Positions 1 through 7,836 of a DNA stretch of 36,669 nucleotides are shown here, piece after piece. Each line of letters opens with the position of its first letter. Within the stretch, counting starts at the first letter, position 1. The position numbers and the translations under genes are program-made. Location: assembly GCA_949299375.1 (NCBI GenBank), contig CASGAH010000013.1, positions 1 to 36,669 of the forward strand. The letters run 5' to 3'. The notes beneath the pieces are model-generated. The model was not told the origin of the DNA, ran no database searches, and was given only the letters and a program-made list of their open reading frames with translations. Source of the DNA: an uncultured Eubacteriales bacterium. GTDB lineage: Bacteria; Bacillota; Clostridia; Lachnospirales; Lachnospiraceae.

Positions 1-32
1 CTGTAAACTTATGCTACTTTTTCTGACATTTG

Positions 33-61
33 TTGAAATGATTCCAAATATTTTGTATAAT
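33..61 (+). promoter_or_regulatory. Sigma-A type promoter of the XRE regulator gene
   Basis: A TTGAAA box at 33-38 and a perfect TATAAT at 56-61 are separated by 17 bases. This is a near-consensus housekeeping promoter about 50 bases before the start codon at 112, and nothing else lies between it and the gene. Confidence 0.8.
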
Positions 62-111
62 GAAATCCTTCTAATTTTTCCAGAATCATCCGCTGCAAGA
101 GGAGGGATTTT

Positions 112-489
112 ATGAGACCAAGCCGTTTGAGAGAGATGCGCTACCGATACGGGTACACACAGCAGGAAGTTGCGGATCAGCTTTCGATCAGCCGTTCCGC
201 CTACTCCACCTATGAAACCGGAAGACACGATTTTCCACTGGAATCTCTGATTTTGCTGGCAGACTTCTATGATGTGTCTCTGGATTATCTGATTTTCCGA
301 AGCAATATCCCGAAACACGAAATTCCACTGTCTTCCGAGGAACTTATGCTTTTAAAAGGGTTTTCCCAGCTCACCCCAGCCAACCGGGATGTTCTTTTTA
401 CGCTGCTCCATGCGCTGACCCAGACGCAAAGCAGCCAGGGGGAAGCGTACCCCCGCAAAGATGACACAGATCCGGATTCCGCTCTATAA
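112..489 (+). CDS. XRE-family helix-turn-helix transcriptional regulator
   Basis: This 125-residue protein is a probable cytoplasmic DNA-binding regulator. Residues 5-60 form a Cro/C1-type helix-turn-helix: the stretch LREMRYRYGYTQQEVADQL is followed by SISRSAYSTYETGRHDFP, the usual recognition-helix pattern of SinR/SlrR-like and phage-repressor-like proteins. The remaining 65 residues are polar, contain no recognisable ligand or protease domain, and end in an Asp/Pro-rich tail. The ATG at 112 is preceded by GAGGAGGGATTTT, a strong ribosome binding site. It is a single-gene unit converging on purB. Its targets are unknown. The phased repeats just downstream at 490-578 are possible binding sites, but that is inference only. 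Family assignment is secure; function is not. Confidence 0.88.
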   Translation: MRPSRLREMRYRYGYTQQEVADQLSISRSAYSTYETGRHDFPLESLILLADFYDVSLDYLIFRSNIPKHEIPLSSEELMLLKGFSQLTPANRDVLFTLLHALTQTQSSQGEAYPRKDDTDPDSAL

Positions 490-578
490 GATCGCACCAC
501 AAGGTGATCGCACCACAGGGTGATCGTACCTATGGTGCGATCGTACCTATGGTGCGATCGTCCCCTATGGTACGATCA
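490..578. repeat. Six GATC-phased 16-18 bp repeats with internal dyad symmetry
   Basis: GATC occurs at 490, 506, 522, 539, 556 and 574, giving spacings of 16, 16, 17, 17 and 18 bases. The units read GATCGCACCACAAGGT, GATCGCACCACAGGGT, GATCGTACCTATGGTGC (two exact copies) and GATCGTCCCCTATGGTAC. Each has an ACC...GGT type centre, so the array is both tandem and partly palindromic. The later units resemble the inverse complement of the first two. It lies between the convergent ends of the XRE gene and purB. It could act as a bidirectional terminator, a protein-binding array or a small repeat family; the sequence alone does not decide. Confidence 0.85.
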
Positions 579-619
579 CAGTGCCGCGCGCGAATGCGAG
601 GAGTCCTCTCCTATCCGCA

Positions 620-2053
620 TCACACTTTGATGTCCGCTTTCAGGCCAAGCAGATGTCTGTTTTCTTCCAGAATCGGTTCAATGACCTCATCCAGAAATTC
701 TTCGGTCTGCTCTTTGGCTCTTCCCGTATAGCGGGACGGATCCATTGCCTTTTGCAGTTCACTCAGCGTCAGATTGAAGGAGGGATCTGCGGCAATCAGT
801 TCCAGCAGATTGTTTTCCTTTCCATATACTTTGACATTTCTTCCGGCCTCCATGGACAATTCCCGGATTTTTTCATGGAGCTCCTGGCGGTCTCCTCCCG
901 CCTTGACCGCATCCATCATAATATTTTCTGTCGCCATAAACGGCAGTTCCGCCATCAAATGTTTCTCAATTACTTTGTCGTACACAACAAGGCCGTCCAC
1001 GACGTTCAGGTACAGGTCCAGAATACCGTCCACCGCGAGAAATGCCTCCGGAATGCTGATCCGTTTGTTGGCAGAATCGTCCAGTGTCCGCTCAAACCAC
1101 TGTGTCGCACTTGTGAGCATCGGGTTGATGACATCCGCGATCACATAATTCGAGAGGGAAGCCATCCGCTCACTGCGCATCGGATTTCTCTTATACGCCA
1201 TCGCAGAAGAGCCGATCTGGTTTTTCTCGAAAGGTTCCTCCACTTCCTTTAAATGCTGCAGCAGGCGGATGTCATTGGAAAACTTATGGGCGCTCTGGGC
1301 AATTCCGGCAAGCACATTCAAAACCCGGCTGTCCACTTTCCGCGAATACGTCTGTCCGGACACCGGATACACATCGGAAAATCCCATTTTCTGCGCAATG
1401 ATTTTATCCAGCTTCTTGATCTTTTCGTGGTCTCCGTCAAACAGTTCCAGGAAAGAAGCCTGCGTTCCCGTCGTCCCCTTAGAGCCGAGAAGACGCATCG
1501 TTCCGATCACGTAATCGAGATCGTCCAGGTCCAGTTTCAGATCCATCATCCACAGCGTGGCCCGCTTCCCAACCGTTGTCGGCTGCGCCGGCTGAAAGTG
1601 GGTGAAGGCCAACGTCGGCTGCGCTTTGTATTGACGCGCAAATTTCCCCAGCTCGCTGATGACATTGACAAGCTTCCGCTTCACAAGATGGAGTGCTTCC
1701 GTCATTACAATCAGGTCGGTGTTGTCTCCCACGTAGCAGGAAGTCGCGCCCAGATGGATAATTCCTTTCGCTTTGGGACACTGTACGCCATACGCATACA
1801 CATGAGACATGACATCATGGCGGACAAGTGCCTCCCGCTGCCTTGCCACTTCATAATTGATGTCATCCTGATGTGCCTTCAGCTCGTCGATTTGCTCTTG
1901 TGTGATCGGAAGTCCCAGCTCCATCTCACTTTCTGCCAGCGCAATCCACAGCTTTCTCCATGTGCGGAATTTTTTGTCCTGAGAAAAAATGTACTGCATC
2001 TCTTTCCCGGCATATCGCTCGGAAAGAGGACTTGAATAACGGTCTGTCGCCAT
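620..2053 (-). CDS. purB: Adenylosuccinate lyase
   Basis: The 477-residue enzyme cleaves SAICAR to AICAR plus fumarate and adenylosuccinate to AMP plus fumarate, two steps of purine synthesis in the cytoplasm. It belongs to the aspartase/fumarase superfamily. The superfamily signature GSSAMAYKRNP is visible in the flexible catalytic loop, as are an HLGATSCYVGDN substrate segment and an FTHFQPAQPTT segment, which carries the general-acid histidine region. The start chosen is the ATG at 2053, because AGAAAGGA sits eight bases upstream and the N-terminus then begins MATDRYSSPLSERY like homologues. The open frame runs further upstream to 2317, but that part overlaps the purF 3' end and is not family sequence. 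It is the last gene of purC-purF-purB, 41 bases after purF. Confidence 0.96.
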   Translation of the reverse strand: MATDRYSSPLSERYAGKEMQYIFSQDKKFRTWRKLWIALAESEMELGLPITQEQIDELKAHQDDINYEVARQREALVRHDVMSHVYAYGVQCPKAKGIIHLGATSCYVGDNTDLIVMTEALHLVKRKLVNVISELGKFARQYKAQPTLAFTHFQPAQPTTVGKRATLWMMDLKLDLDDLDYVIGTMRLLGSKGTTGTQASFLELFDGDHEKIKKLDKIIAQKMGFSDVYPVSGQTYSRKVDSRVLNVLAGIAQSAHKFSNDIRLLQHLKEVEEPFEKNQIGSSAMAYKRNPMRSERMASLSNYVIADVINPMLTSATQWFERTLDDSANKRISIPEAFLAVDGILDLYLNVVDGLVVYDKVIEKHLMAELPFMATENIMMDAVKAGGDRQELHEKIRELSMEAGRNVKVYGKENNLLELIAADPSFNLTLSELQKAMDPSRYTGRAKEQTEEFLDEVIEPILEENRHLLGLKADIKV

Positions 2054-2094
2054 AGTTTTTTTCCTTTCTCTTCTACTGAGTGTCCTCTCGCTTG

Positions 2095-3546
2095 TTATTT
2101 CTGATATTCTCCCCGGATGTCTTCTGTCGGCGGATCCATTGGATACGTTCCGGTAAAACATCCCCGGCAGATTCCAAGCCCCTCTGACATCTCGGTGAGC
2201 CGCTCTACTTTCAGATACGCCAGGCTGTCTGCCCCAAGAATTTCGCGGATCTCCTCCAGCGTATGCTTGTGGGCTATGAGCTGGTCTTCCGATGGAATAT
2301 CGGTTCCAAAATAGCACGGGTGCAGAAACGGCGGGGAAGAGATGCGCACATGTACTTCCTTTGCCCCCGCTTCCCGCAGCATACTGACAATGCGGGCGCT
2401 TGTCGTTCCCCGGACGATGGAATCGTCAATCATAATAATTCTCTTGCCTTCGACCGCCTCCCGGAGCGCGTTCAGCTTCACTCTGACACTGGATTCCCTG
2501 CTGCTTTGTTTCGGTTTGATAAAGGTACGTCCGACATAACTGTTTTTCACAAATGCGGTTCCGTAGGGAATTCTGGATTCCATCGAATATCCCATCGCTG
2601 CCACGTTCCCGGATTCGGGCACACCTACGACAAGATCTGCCTCCACAGGGGAGTCAATCGCCAAATACTTTCCCGCCATAATCCGGGAGCGATAGACACT
2701 GACCTCGTCAATATAGGAATCCGGTCTTGCAAAATAAATGTATTCGAAGATGCATCTTGCTTCCTTCTCTCTCGGAAGGCACATCGCTGTATTGGAATGG
2801 ATGTTTCCATGCCGGTCGATGGTCACAATCTCTCCGGGTTTTACGTCCCGGATGAATTCGGCGCCCAGCGTGTCCAGCGCGCACGTTTCGGATGCCAGAA
2901 TATAGGAATTGTCTCGTTTTCCGATGCAAAGCGGCTTAAATCCAAAGGGGTCTCTGACTCCAATCAGCTTTCGCGGGCTGGCGATGACGAGCGCGTATGC
3001 GCCTTTGATTTTTTTCATCGCCTCCTCCACCGCCGTCTCCACATTCGGCGTATTGACGCGCGCCCTGGCAATCTCATACGCCATCACCTCTGTGTCTATC
3101 GTCGTCTGGAAAATTGCCCCTGTTCTTGCCAATTCGGAGCGCAAATTCGGCGTGTTGATCAGATTGCCATTGTGTGCCAGCGCCAATGTTCCTTTGATAT
3201 AATTCAGCACAAGCGGCTGGCTGTTCTCTGGTACGCTTCCCCCCGCAGTAGAGTATCGAACGTGACCGACGCCGATATTTCCATCCAATCCCTGTAACGT
3301 TTCTTCGGTAAACACTTCATTGCACAGACCCATCCCTTTGTGTGTCCGGATTATTCCTTTTGGCCCGTTGGTGTCCGTCACTGCAATTCCGCAGCTCTCC
3401 TGACCTCTGTGCTGAAGAGAAAAAAGTCCGTAGTAAATGGAAGATGCCACATTCCCGCCGTCAATGTCATACACTCCCAGTACGCCGCACGCTTCTCTTG
3501 GCTTTTCCTCTGGTTTGTCCAGAAAGTGAACCGTCTGTTCCTTCAT
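2095..3546 (-). CDS. purF: Amidophosphoribosyltransferase
   Basis: The 483-residue protein carries out the first committed step of purine synthesis, making phosphoribosylamine from PRPP and glutamine. The N-terminal half is an Ntn-type glutaminase. A short propeptide ends before the catalytic Cys in KPREACGVLGVYD, and LQHRGQESCGIAV follows. The C-terminal phosphoribosyltransferase domain carries the PRPP loop IIMIDDSIVRGTTSARIV. Cysteines in EARCIFEYIY, HPCYFGTD and GICRGCFTG match the four iron-sulfur ligands of the Bacillus-type enzyme, whose cluster makes it oxygen-labile. The ATG at 3546 has GGAG eight bases upstream, and earlier in-frame Met codons lack such a site. A terminator-like hairpin lies between this gene and purC. 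Confidence 0.96.
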   Translation of the reverse strand: MKEQTVHFLDKPEEKPREACGVLGVYDIDGGNVASSIYYGLFSLQHRGQESCGIAVTDTNGPKGIIRTHKGMGLCNEVFTEETLQGLDGNIGVGHVRYSTAGGSVPENSQPLVLNYIKGTLALAHNGNLINTPNLRSELARTGAIFQTTIDTEVMAYEIARARVNTPNVETAVEEAMKKIKGAYALVIASPRKLIGVRDPFGFKPLCIGKRDNSYILASETCALDTLGAEFIRDVKPGEIVTIDRHGNIHSNTAMCLPREKEARCIFEYIYFARPDSYIDEVSVYRSRIMAGKYLAIDSPVEADLVVGVPESGNVAAMGYSMESRIPYGTAFVKNSYVGRTFIKPKQSSRESSVRVKLNALREAVEGKRIIMIDDSIVRGTTSARIVSMLREAGAKEVHVRISSPPFLHPCYFGTDIPSEDQLIAHKHTLEEIREILGADSLAYLKVERLTEMSEGLGICRGCFTGTYPMDPPTEDIRGEYQK

Positions 3547-3631
3547 GTTGTTTGCTCCATTTCCGCGCTGCTCTCTGCGCATAATCCTCTCCAAATTTCT
3601 GATCTCCAGTTGCCATTTCGCATTATGCTCG

Positions 3632-3658
3632 GAAAAAGCCATCCCAGTGGGGTGGCTT
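3632..3658 (-). terminator. Terminator-like hairpin between purC and purF
   Basis: On the minus strand the sequence AAGCCA-C-CCC-ACT-GGG-A-TGGCTT is followed directly by a run of T, the form of an intrinsic terminator. It sits between the purC stop (3688) and the purF start (3546). As purF and purB have no clear promoter of their own here, it probably reduces or conditions read-through rather than ending the operon. Confidence 0.6.
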
Positions 3659-3687
3659 CTCCAATCCAATTCCATTTCGCCTGCGGC

Positions 3688-4392
3688 TTACAGACCCAGC
3701 CGTTTGGAAACTTCCTGATATGCATCTTCCACCTTGCCAAGGTCACGGCGGAAACGATCCTTGTCCAGCTTTTCGTGGGTGCCGGAATCCCACAGACGGC
3801 ATGTATCCGGGGAGATCTCGTCTGCTAAAATGATCTCTCCATGGAATCTTCCAAATTCCACTTTAAAATCAATCAGGTCAATTCCGCGCTCTGCAAAATA
3901 AGCGCACAGCACATCGTTGATCCGGAATGCCAGCTCTGAAATGCGGTCGATCTCCGCTCTTGTGGCAGCGCCGATCGCAATGGCATAATAGTCGTTGATC
4001 ATCGGATCCCCGAGATCGTCATTTTTATAACTGAACTCCAGCGTAGGCACCAAAAGCTTCGTCCCCTCTGCAATTCCCAGTTTTTTGGAAAAGCTTCCGG
4101 CCGCCACATTGCGCACAATCACTTCCAGCGGAACGATTTCTACTTTCTTTACCGCTGTCTCGCGGTCGCTCAGCTCCTTCACATAATGCGTCGGAACGCC
4201 GGCCTTCTCCAGAATCTGAAACAGATGGTTGGACATTTTGTTATTGATGATGCCCTTCCCGCCGATGGTTCCCTTTTTCAGACCGTTGAATGCTGTCGCA
4301 TCGTCTTTATACTCGACAAGATACACATCTTCTGTGTCGGTCGCATAAACCTTCTTTGCTTTTCCCTCATACAACTGCTCTGTTTTCTTCAT
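3688..4392 (-). CDS. purC: Phosphoribosylaminoimidazole-succinocarboxamide synthase (SAICAR synthetase)
   Basis: The 234-residue ATP-dependent enzyme joins CAIR and aspartate to give SAICAR, the substrate of PurB at the end of the same operon. The N-terminal YEGKAKKVY motif belongs to the ATP-grasp-like fold. [20 protein letters not shown] and [12 protein letters not shown] are standard signature segments, and the length is typical of bacterial single-domain PurC. The ATG at 4392 is preceded by AGAAAGGA, which supports it over the longer open frame reaching 4458. It is the first gene of purC-purF-purB, with a 141-base gap before purF that holds a terminator-like hairpin. A strong promoter lies about 290 bases upstream. 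Confidence 0.96.
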   Translation of the reverse strand: MKKTEQLYEGKAKKVYATDTEDVYLVEYKDDATAFNGLKKGTIGGKGIINNKMSNHLFQILEKAGVPTHYVKELSDRETAVKKVEIVPLEVIVRNVAAGSFSKKLGIAEGTKLLVPTLEFSYKNDDLGDPMINDYYAIAIGAATRAEIDRISELAFRINDVLCAYFAERGIDLIDFKVEFGRFHGEIILADEISPDTCRLWDSGTHEKLDKDRFRRDLGKVEDAYQEVSKRLGL

Positions 4393-4865
4393 AAATTCTT
4401 CCTTTCTGCCGTGATGGCGCTGTCGCTTGTCCTGCAACGCCGGATCGCCCGGCCTCATCCCAACACGGTAAATTGTTGTTGCAACATATCACTTCTCATG
4501 GTATCATATATTTCAGAGAAAACGGTTCCAAATATATCTTTCTGCTTTGATCGGCAGTGCACTGGAATCGTCGTTTCACACTGCCTGATTCAGGCTTTGG
4601 CGTGACAGGGCAAAACCATTGTTCCGCCAATCGTATTCTATGATATCAGGGTCAAACGATCTTTTGACTCTAACATCATTATATACTAGCGTCTGCAAAT
4701 AATCAAGATCCTATTTCCCTATTTTCGGCGAGCACGGCCATCGGCCGCAGGCAGCAAAAAGCCGCAGCGAACCGGGAAGCAGGGAATGATTTTTTGCCGA
4801 TTCGCCGGTCATCCAAATGCATTCCTTCGGGGAATCCTCCGAATGGTCAGAGAAAGGATTTTGCT
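4393..4865. other. 473-bp divergent region with the long purC leader
   Basis: No gene was found here. The minus-strand leader from about 4670 to 4393 contains several dyads: GTCAAA/TTTGAC, GCCTGA/TCAGGC, CAGTGCACTG, and GCCGG/CCGGC near the purC start. None matches the guanine, PRPP or ZTP riboswitch consensus as I know it, and no clear PurR box pair was seen. The 4710-4865 part is GC-rich with short inverted repeats and should hold the promoter of the plus-strand methyltransferase gene, but no convincing -35/-10 pair was found. Confidence 0.55.
4678..4706 (-). promoter_or_regulatory. Promoter of the purC-purF-purB operon
   Basis: On the minus strand TTGATT (4701-4706) and a perfect TATAAT (4678-4683) are separated by 17 bases. 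Transcription would begin near 4671, giving a leader of roughly 280 nt before purC. A GTCAAA/TTTGAC dyad lies in the first 20 bases of that transcript. Confidence 0.78.
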
Positions 4866-5735
4866 ATGTGGCTCGCAGATCAATGGAAACAATATGAAAT
4901 CATCGACACTTCAAAAGGAGAAAAGCTGGAGCGCTGGGGAGAGCATCTCCTCATCCGTCCGGATCCTCAAGTCATCTGGAATACGCCCAGGGCAGCGCAT
5001 GGCTGGAAGCACTGCGGCGGTCATTATCACAGAAGCAGCAAAGGCGGAGGGGAGTGGGAATTTTTTGATCTTCCCGGGCAGTGGAGCATCGACTATGAGC
5101 CGCTTGGGCTCATCTTCCAGCTGAAACCGTTCAGTTTTAAGCATACCGGCCTTTTTCCGGAGCAGGCCGTCAACTGGGAATGGTTTTCCAATCTCATCCG
5201 AAATGCCGGGCGTCCCATCCGCGTCCTCAATCTGTTCGCTTACACAGGAGGCGCAACACTGGCCGCTGCAAAGGCAGGCGCGCAAGTGACCCATGTGGAT
5301 GCCTCCAAAGGGATGGTTACGTGGGCGAAAGAGAATGCCCGCACATCCGGTTTGGAGCAGGCGCCCATTCGCTGGATTGTCGATGACTGCCAAAAATTTG
5401 TAGAGCGGGAGATCCGCCGGGGAAAGACATACGACGCTGTCATCATGGATCCGCCCTCCTATGGACGGGGTCCCGGAGGGGAAGTCTGGAAAATCGAGGA
5501 CGCCATCCACCCCCTTGTGCAGCTCTGCGCAAACGTCCTCTCCAAAGAGCCGCTCTTTTTCCTCATCAACTCCTACACAACAGGATTTGCTCCGTCGGTT
5601 CTATCCTATCTGCTCGGTCTGGAAATTGTTCCCCGCTTTGGGGGAAGCGTTCAAGCAGATGAGATCGGACTGCCGGTATCCCGCACAGGTCTCGCCCTTC
5701 CGTGCGGTTCCAGCGGCAGATGGGAATCATCCTGA
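4866..5735 (+). CDS. Class I SAM-dependent methyltransferase, RlmI-like (COG1092 type)
   Basis: The 289-residue protein is probably an RNA methyltransferase. The Rossmann-fold SAM motif VLNLFAYTGGATLAAAKAGA lies near residues 119-138, an acidic ribose-binding strand VTHVDASKGM follows, and the catalytic-type motif DPPSYGRG lies in YDAVIMDPPSYGRGPGGEVW. The DPPSYG form and the arrangement fit the RlmI/RlmK/YccW family of 23S rRNA cytosine or guanine methylases, but no N-terminal PUA domain is present, so the exact substrate is open. The ATG at 4866 is preceded by GAAAGGA with good spacing, whereas the longer frame from 4794 lacks a site. It is a lone plus-strand gene ending nine bases from the convergent acetyltransferase gene. 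Confidence 0.85.
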   Translation: MWLADQWKQYEIIDTSKGEKLERWGEHLLIRPDPQVIWNTPRAAHGWKHCGGHYHRSSKGGGEWEFFDLPGQWSIDYEPLGLIFQLKPFSFKHTGLFPEQAVNWEWFSNLIRNAGRPIRVLNLFAYTGGATLAAAKAGAQVTHVDASKGMVTWAKENARTSGLEQAPIRWIVDDCQKFVEREIRRGKTYDAVIMDPPSYGRGPGGEVWKIEDAIHPLVQLCANVLSKEPLFFLINSYTTGFAPSVLSYLLGLEIVPRFGGSVQADEIGLPVSRTGLALPCGSSGRWESS

Positions 5736-5744
5736 CCCGGTTCT

Positions 5745-6368
5745 TTATTTTTTCTGGAAGGCGAGTCTCTCGCTTCCATCTTCTGTAAAAATGATGCCGC
5801 AATAGGAAAATCCGTTCTTCCTGAGCAGGTTCTGCATCACCTGATTGTTCCTGTGCGTATCAATGCGGACATTTCCGCACTGCGCCAGCGCCCACTTCAG
5901 GCAAAACGATGCAGCGCCGCGGCAAACACCCGAAGAAGCAATTCGGTGGATAACGCCATAGATAGCGGATACGGCATTGTCATCTCCGTTGTCTACGGCG
6001 TCGCCATCTCCGCCAGTGTTGCTTCGAACGTTATCTTTTCCGGCTGATTCTTCTCTGTTTTCGTTTGTATTGTTTGGGGATGCTTTGCTTTGCACCTGTG
6101 CATTTGCATCGTCCAGCCATTGCCCGTCGTAGATGGTCTGATACGTCGCGTCTTCCCCCTCCCGGTAGTAGAATACCGCAGCGATTGCTCCCTCTTCCTC
6201 ACAAATGTAGCTGTTTCCCTCCCGGATGTCTCTCTCGATGAGGGATCTCTGCGGATAGCTTGTCCCCCACTGATCCGGATTTCCGTGAGCTGCCATAAAG
6301 ATTCTGGCGCGCTCGTAAATTTTCATTATCTCATCCAGATCTTTTTCACTTGCACTTCGAATCTGCAT
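5745..6368 (-). CDS. GNAT-family N-acetyltransferase with a low-complexity insert
   Basis: The 207-residue protein is a probable acetyl-CoA-dependent acyltransferase of unknown substrate. It starts MQIRSASEKDLDEIMKIYE, a common GNAT opening, and the acetyl-CoA region is seen in SSGVCRGAASFCLKWALAQC. This is followed by the strand and helix VRIDTHRNNQVMQNLLRKNG and a C-terminal FSYCGIIF strand. Residues about 88-131 are an Asn/Asp/Gly/Ser-rich stretch between two core strands, absent from usual family members of about 160 residues. The ATG at 6368 is chosen because AGGAGG lies nine bases upstream; that box directly abuts the other ATG at 6377. It lies downstream of tuf beyond a terminator and may depend on read-through. 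Confidence 0.83.
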   Translation of the reverse strand: MQIRSASEKDLDEIMKIYERARIFMAAHGNPDQWGTSYPQRSLIERDIREGNSYICEEEGAIAAVFYYREGEDATYQTIYDGQWLDDANAQVQSKASPNNTNENREESAGKDNVRSNTGGDGDAVDNGDDNAVSAIYGVIHRIASSGVCRGAASFCLKWALAQCGNVRIDTHRNNQVMQNLLRKNGFSYCGIIFTEDGSERLAFQKK

Positions 6369-6425
6369 CGATTCCATCCTCCTTTTTCCGTCCTGCCCGT
6401 CGGATGCCCTCCAGGCGTATCGCAT

Positions 6426-6474
6426 GAAAAGCAAAGAGAGGAATGCTGTCTTTGTTGGGCAGCATCCCTCTCTC
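6426..6474 (-). terminator. Intrinsic terminator of tuf
   Basis: A 14-bp stem (6435-6448 with 6460-6473, one G-T wobble) encloses an 11-base loop. On the minus strand it is followed by TTTGCTTTTC. It lies 30 bases after the tuf stop codon and ends the str group. Confidence 0.85.
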
Positions 6475-6502
6475 TTATCATTTATTTTTGCCTGAGCAAA
6501 GA

Positions 6503-7696
6503 TTATTCGATGATCGATACAACTCTACCGGAACCTACTGTACGTCCGCCTTCACGGATTGCGAAACGAAGACCCTGCTCCATAGCGATCGGGTGGATCA
6601 GCTCGATGGTCATCTCTACGTTGTCGCCTGGCATACACATCTCAGTTCCTGCCGGCAGGTTACAAACACCTGTGATGTCTGTTGTTCTGAAATAGAACTG
6701 CGGTCTGTAGTTGTTGAAGAATGGAGTATGACGTCCACCTTCATCCTTTGTCAGTACGTAAACCTGAGCGGTGAATTTCTTGTGGCACTTTACAGAGTTT
6801 GGCTTAACAAGACACTGTCCTCTCTGGATTTCGTTTCTCTGAACACCACGAAGCAGAGCACCGATGTTATCACCAGCCTGAGCCTCATCCAGCAGCTTAC
6901 GGAACATTTCGATACCGGTTACAACAACGTTTCTCGGCTCTTCGCTGATACCAACGATCTGTACCGTATCAGACAGGTGCAGTGTACCTCTCTCTACTCT
7001 ACCAGTTGCTACAGTACCACGTCCAGTGATGGAGAAGATGTCCTCGATCGGCATCAGGAACGGCTTGTCTGTGTCACGAACCGGATCCGGAATATACTCG
7101 TCAACAGCATCCATCAGCTCAAGGATCTTGTCACCCCACTCGCTGCTCGGATCTTCCAGAGCCATCAGAGCGGAACCCTGAATGATCGGTGTATCATCGC
7201 CCGGGAACTCATAATCGTTGAGAAGTTCTCTGATCTCCATGTCAACCAGTTCCAGAAGCTCTTCGTCGTCTACCATATCGCACTTGTTCATGAATACAAC
7301 GATGTACGGAACGCCTACCTGACGAGCAAGCAGGATGTGCTCTCTTGTCTGAGCCATAACACCGTCAGTAGCAGCAACAACAAGGATTGCGCCGTCCATC
7401 TGAGCAGCACCTGTGATCATGTTCTTTACATAGTCAGCATGGCCTGGGCAGTCAACGTGTGCGTAGTGTCTCTTATCTGTCTCATACTCAACGTGAGCGG
7501 TAGAGATTGTGATACCTCTTTCTCTTTCTTCCGGAGCCTTATCGATGTTTTCAAAAGCGACAGCTTCACCATATCCCAGTCTCTCATGAAGAGTCTTTGT
7601 GATCGCAGCGGTCAAAGTTGTTTTACCATGATCAACGTGTCCAATTGTACCAATGTTACAATGTGGCTTTGTTCTTTCAAATTTAGCTTTAGCCAT
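6503..7696 (-). CDS. tuf: Translation elongation factor Tu
   Basis: The 397-residue GTPase delivers aminoacyl-tRNA to the ribosome. The G domain shows GHVDHGKTT near residues 18-26, the switch I region [26 protein letters not shown], and [14 protein letters not shown] with SALMALE as the base-specificity motifs. Domains 2 and 3 follow, with [13 protein letters not shown] and the C-terminal [13 protein letters not shown]. Length and sequence are full and ordinary. ATG at 7696 is preceded by AAGGAGGATTTTCAATC. It follows fusA after 140 bases that contain its own strong promoter, so it can be made in excess of the rest of the str group. A terminator follows. Confidence 0.99.
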   Translation of the reverse strand: MAKAKFERTKPHCNIGTIGHVDHGKTTLTAAITKTLHERLGYGEAVAFENIDKAPEERERGITISTAHVEYETDKRHYAHVDCPGHADYVKNMITGAAQMDGAILVVAATDGVMAQTREHILLARQVGVPYIVVFMNKCDMVDDEELLELVDMEIRELLNDYEFPGDDTPIIQGSALMALEDPSSEWGDKILELMDAVDEYIPDPVRDTDKPFLMPIEDIFSITGRGTVATGRVERGTLHLSDTVQIVGISEEPRNVVVTGIEMFRKLLDEAQAGDNIGALLRGVQRNEIQRGQCLVKPNSVKCHKKFTAQVYVLTKDEGGRHTPFFNNYRPQFYFRTTDITGVCNLPAGTEMCMPGDNVEMTIELIHPIAMEQGLRFAIREGGRTVGSGRVVSIIE

Positions 7697-7767
7697 GATT
7701 GAAAATCCTCCTTAAAATAGATCAATATCCCCCGTTGCAGGGGCAGTTGTACATGGGAACTATTGCA

Positions 7768-7796
7768 ATTATAGTACAGATGTACAAACTTTGCAA
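7768..7796 (-). promoter_or_regulatory. Strong promoter of tuf
   Basis: On the minus strand TTGCAA (7791-7796) and TATAAT (7768-7773) are 17 bases apart, in the fusA-tuf gap. A GTAC-ATCT-GTAC dyad lies in the spacer, and a CCCC/GGGG small hairpin follows in the leader before the ribosome binding site. Confidence 0.82.
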
Positions 7797-7836
7797 GTGT
7801 AATTTTGAAAAATATTTTCTTTCTTTCCGGGGCTCG

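Noticed and set aside
490..578. CRISPR array
   Set aside because: The units are only 16-18 bases with no spacers between them, and there are no cas genes in the window.
620..2317. Longer purB start giving 565 residues
   Set aside because: The extra N-terminal part overlaps purF in another frame and is not related to adenylosuccinate lyase; the ATG at 2053 has a proper ribosome binding site.
4393..4700. Purine, PRPP or ZTP riboswitch before purC
   Set aside because: The conserved aptamer cores of these classes as I know them were not found on the minus strand, although hairpins are present.
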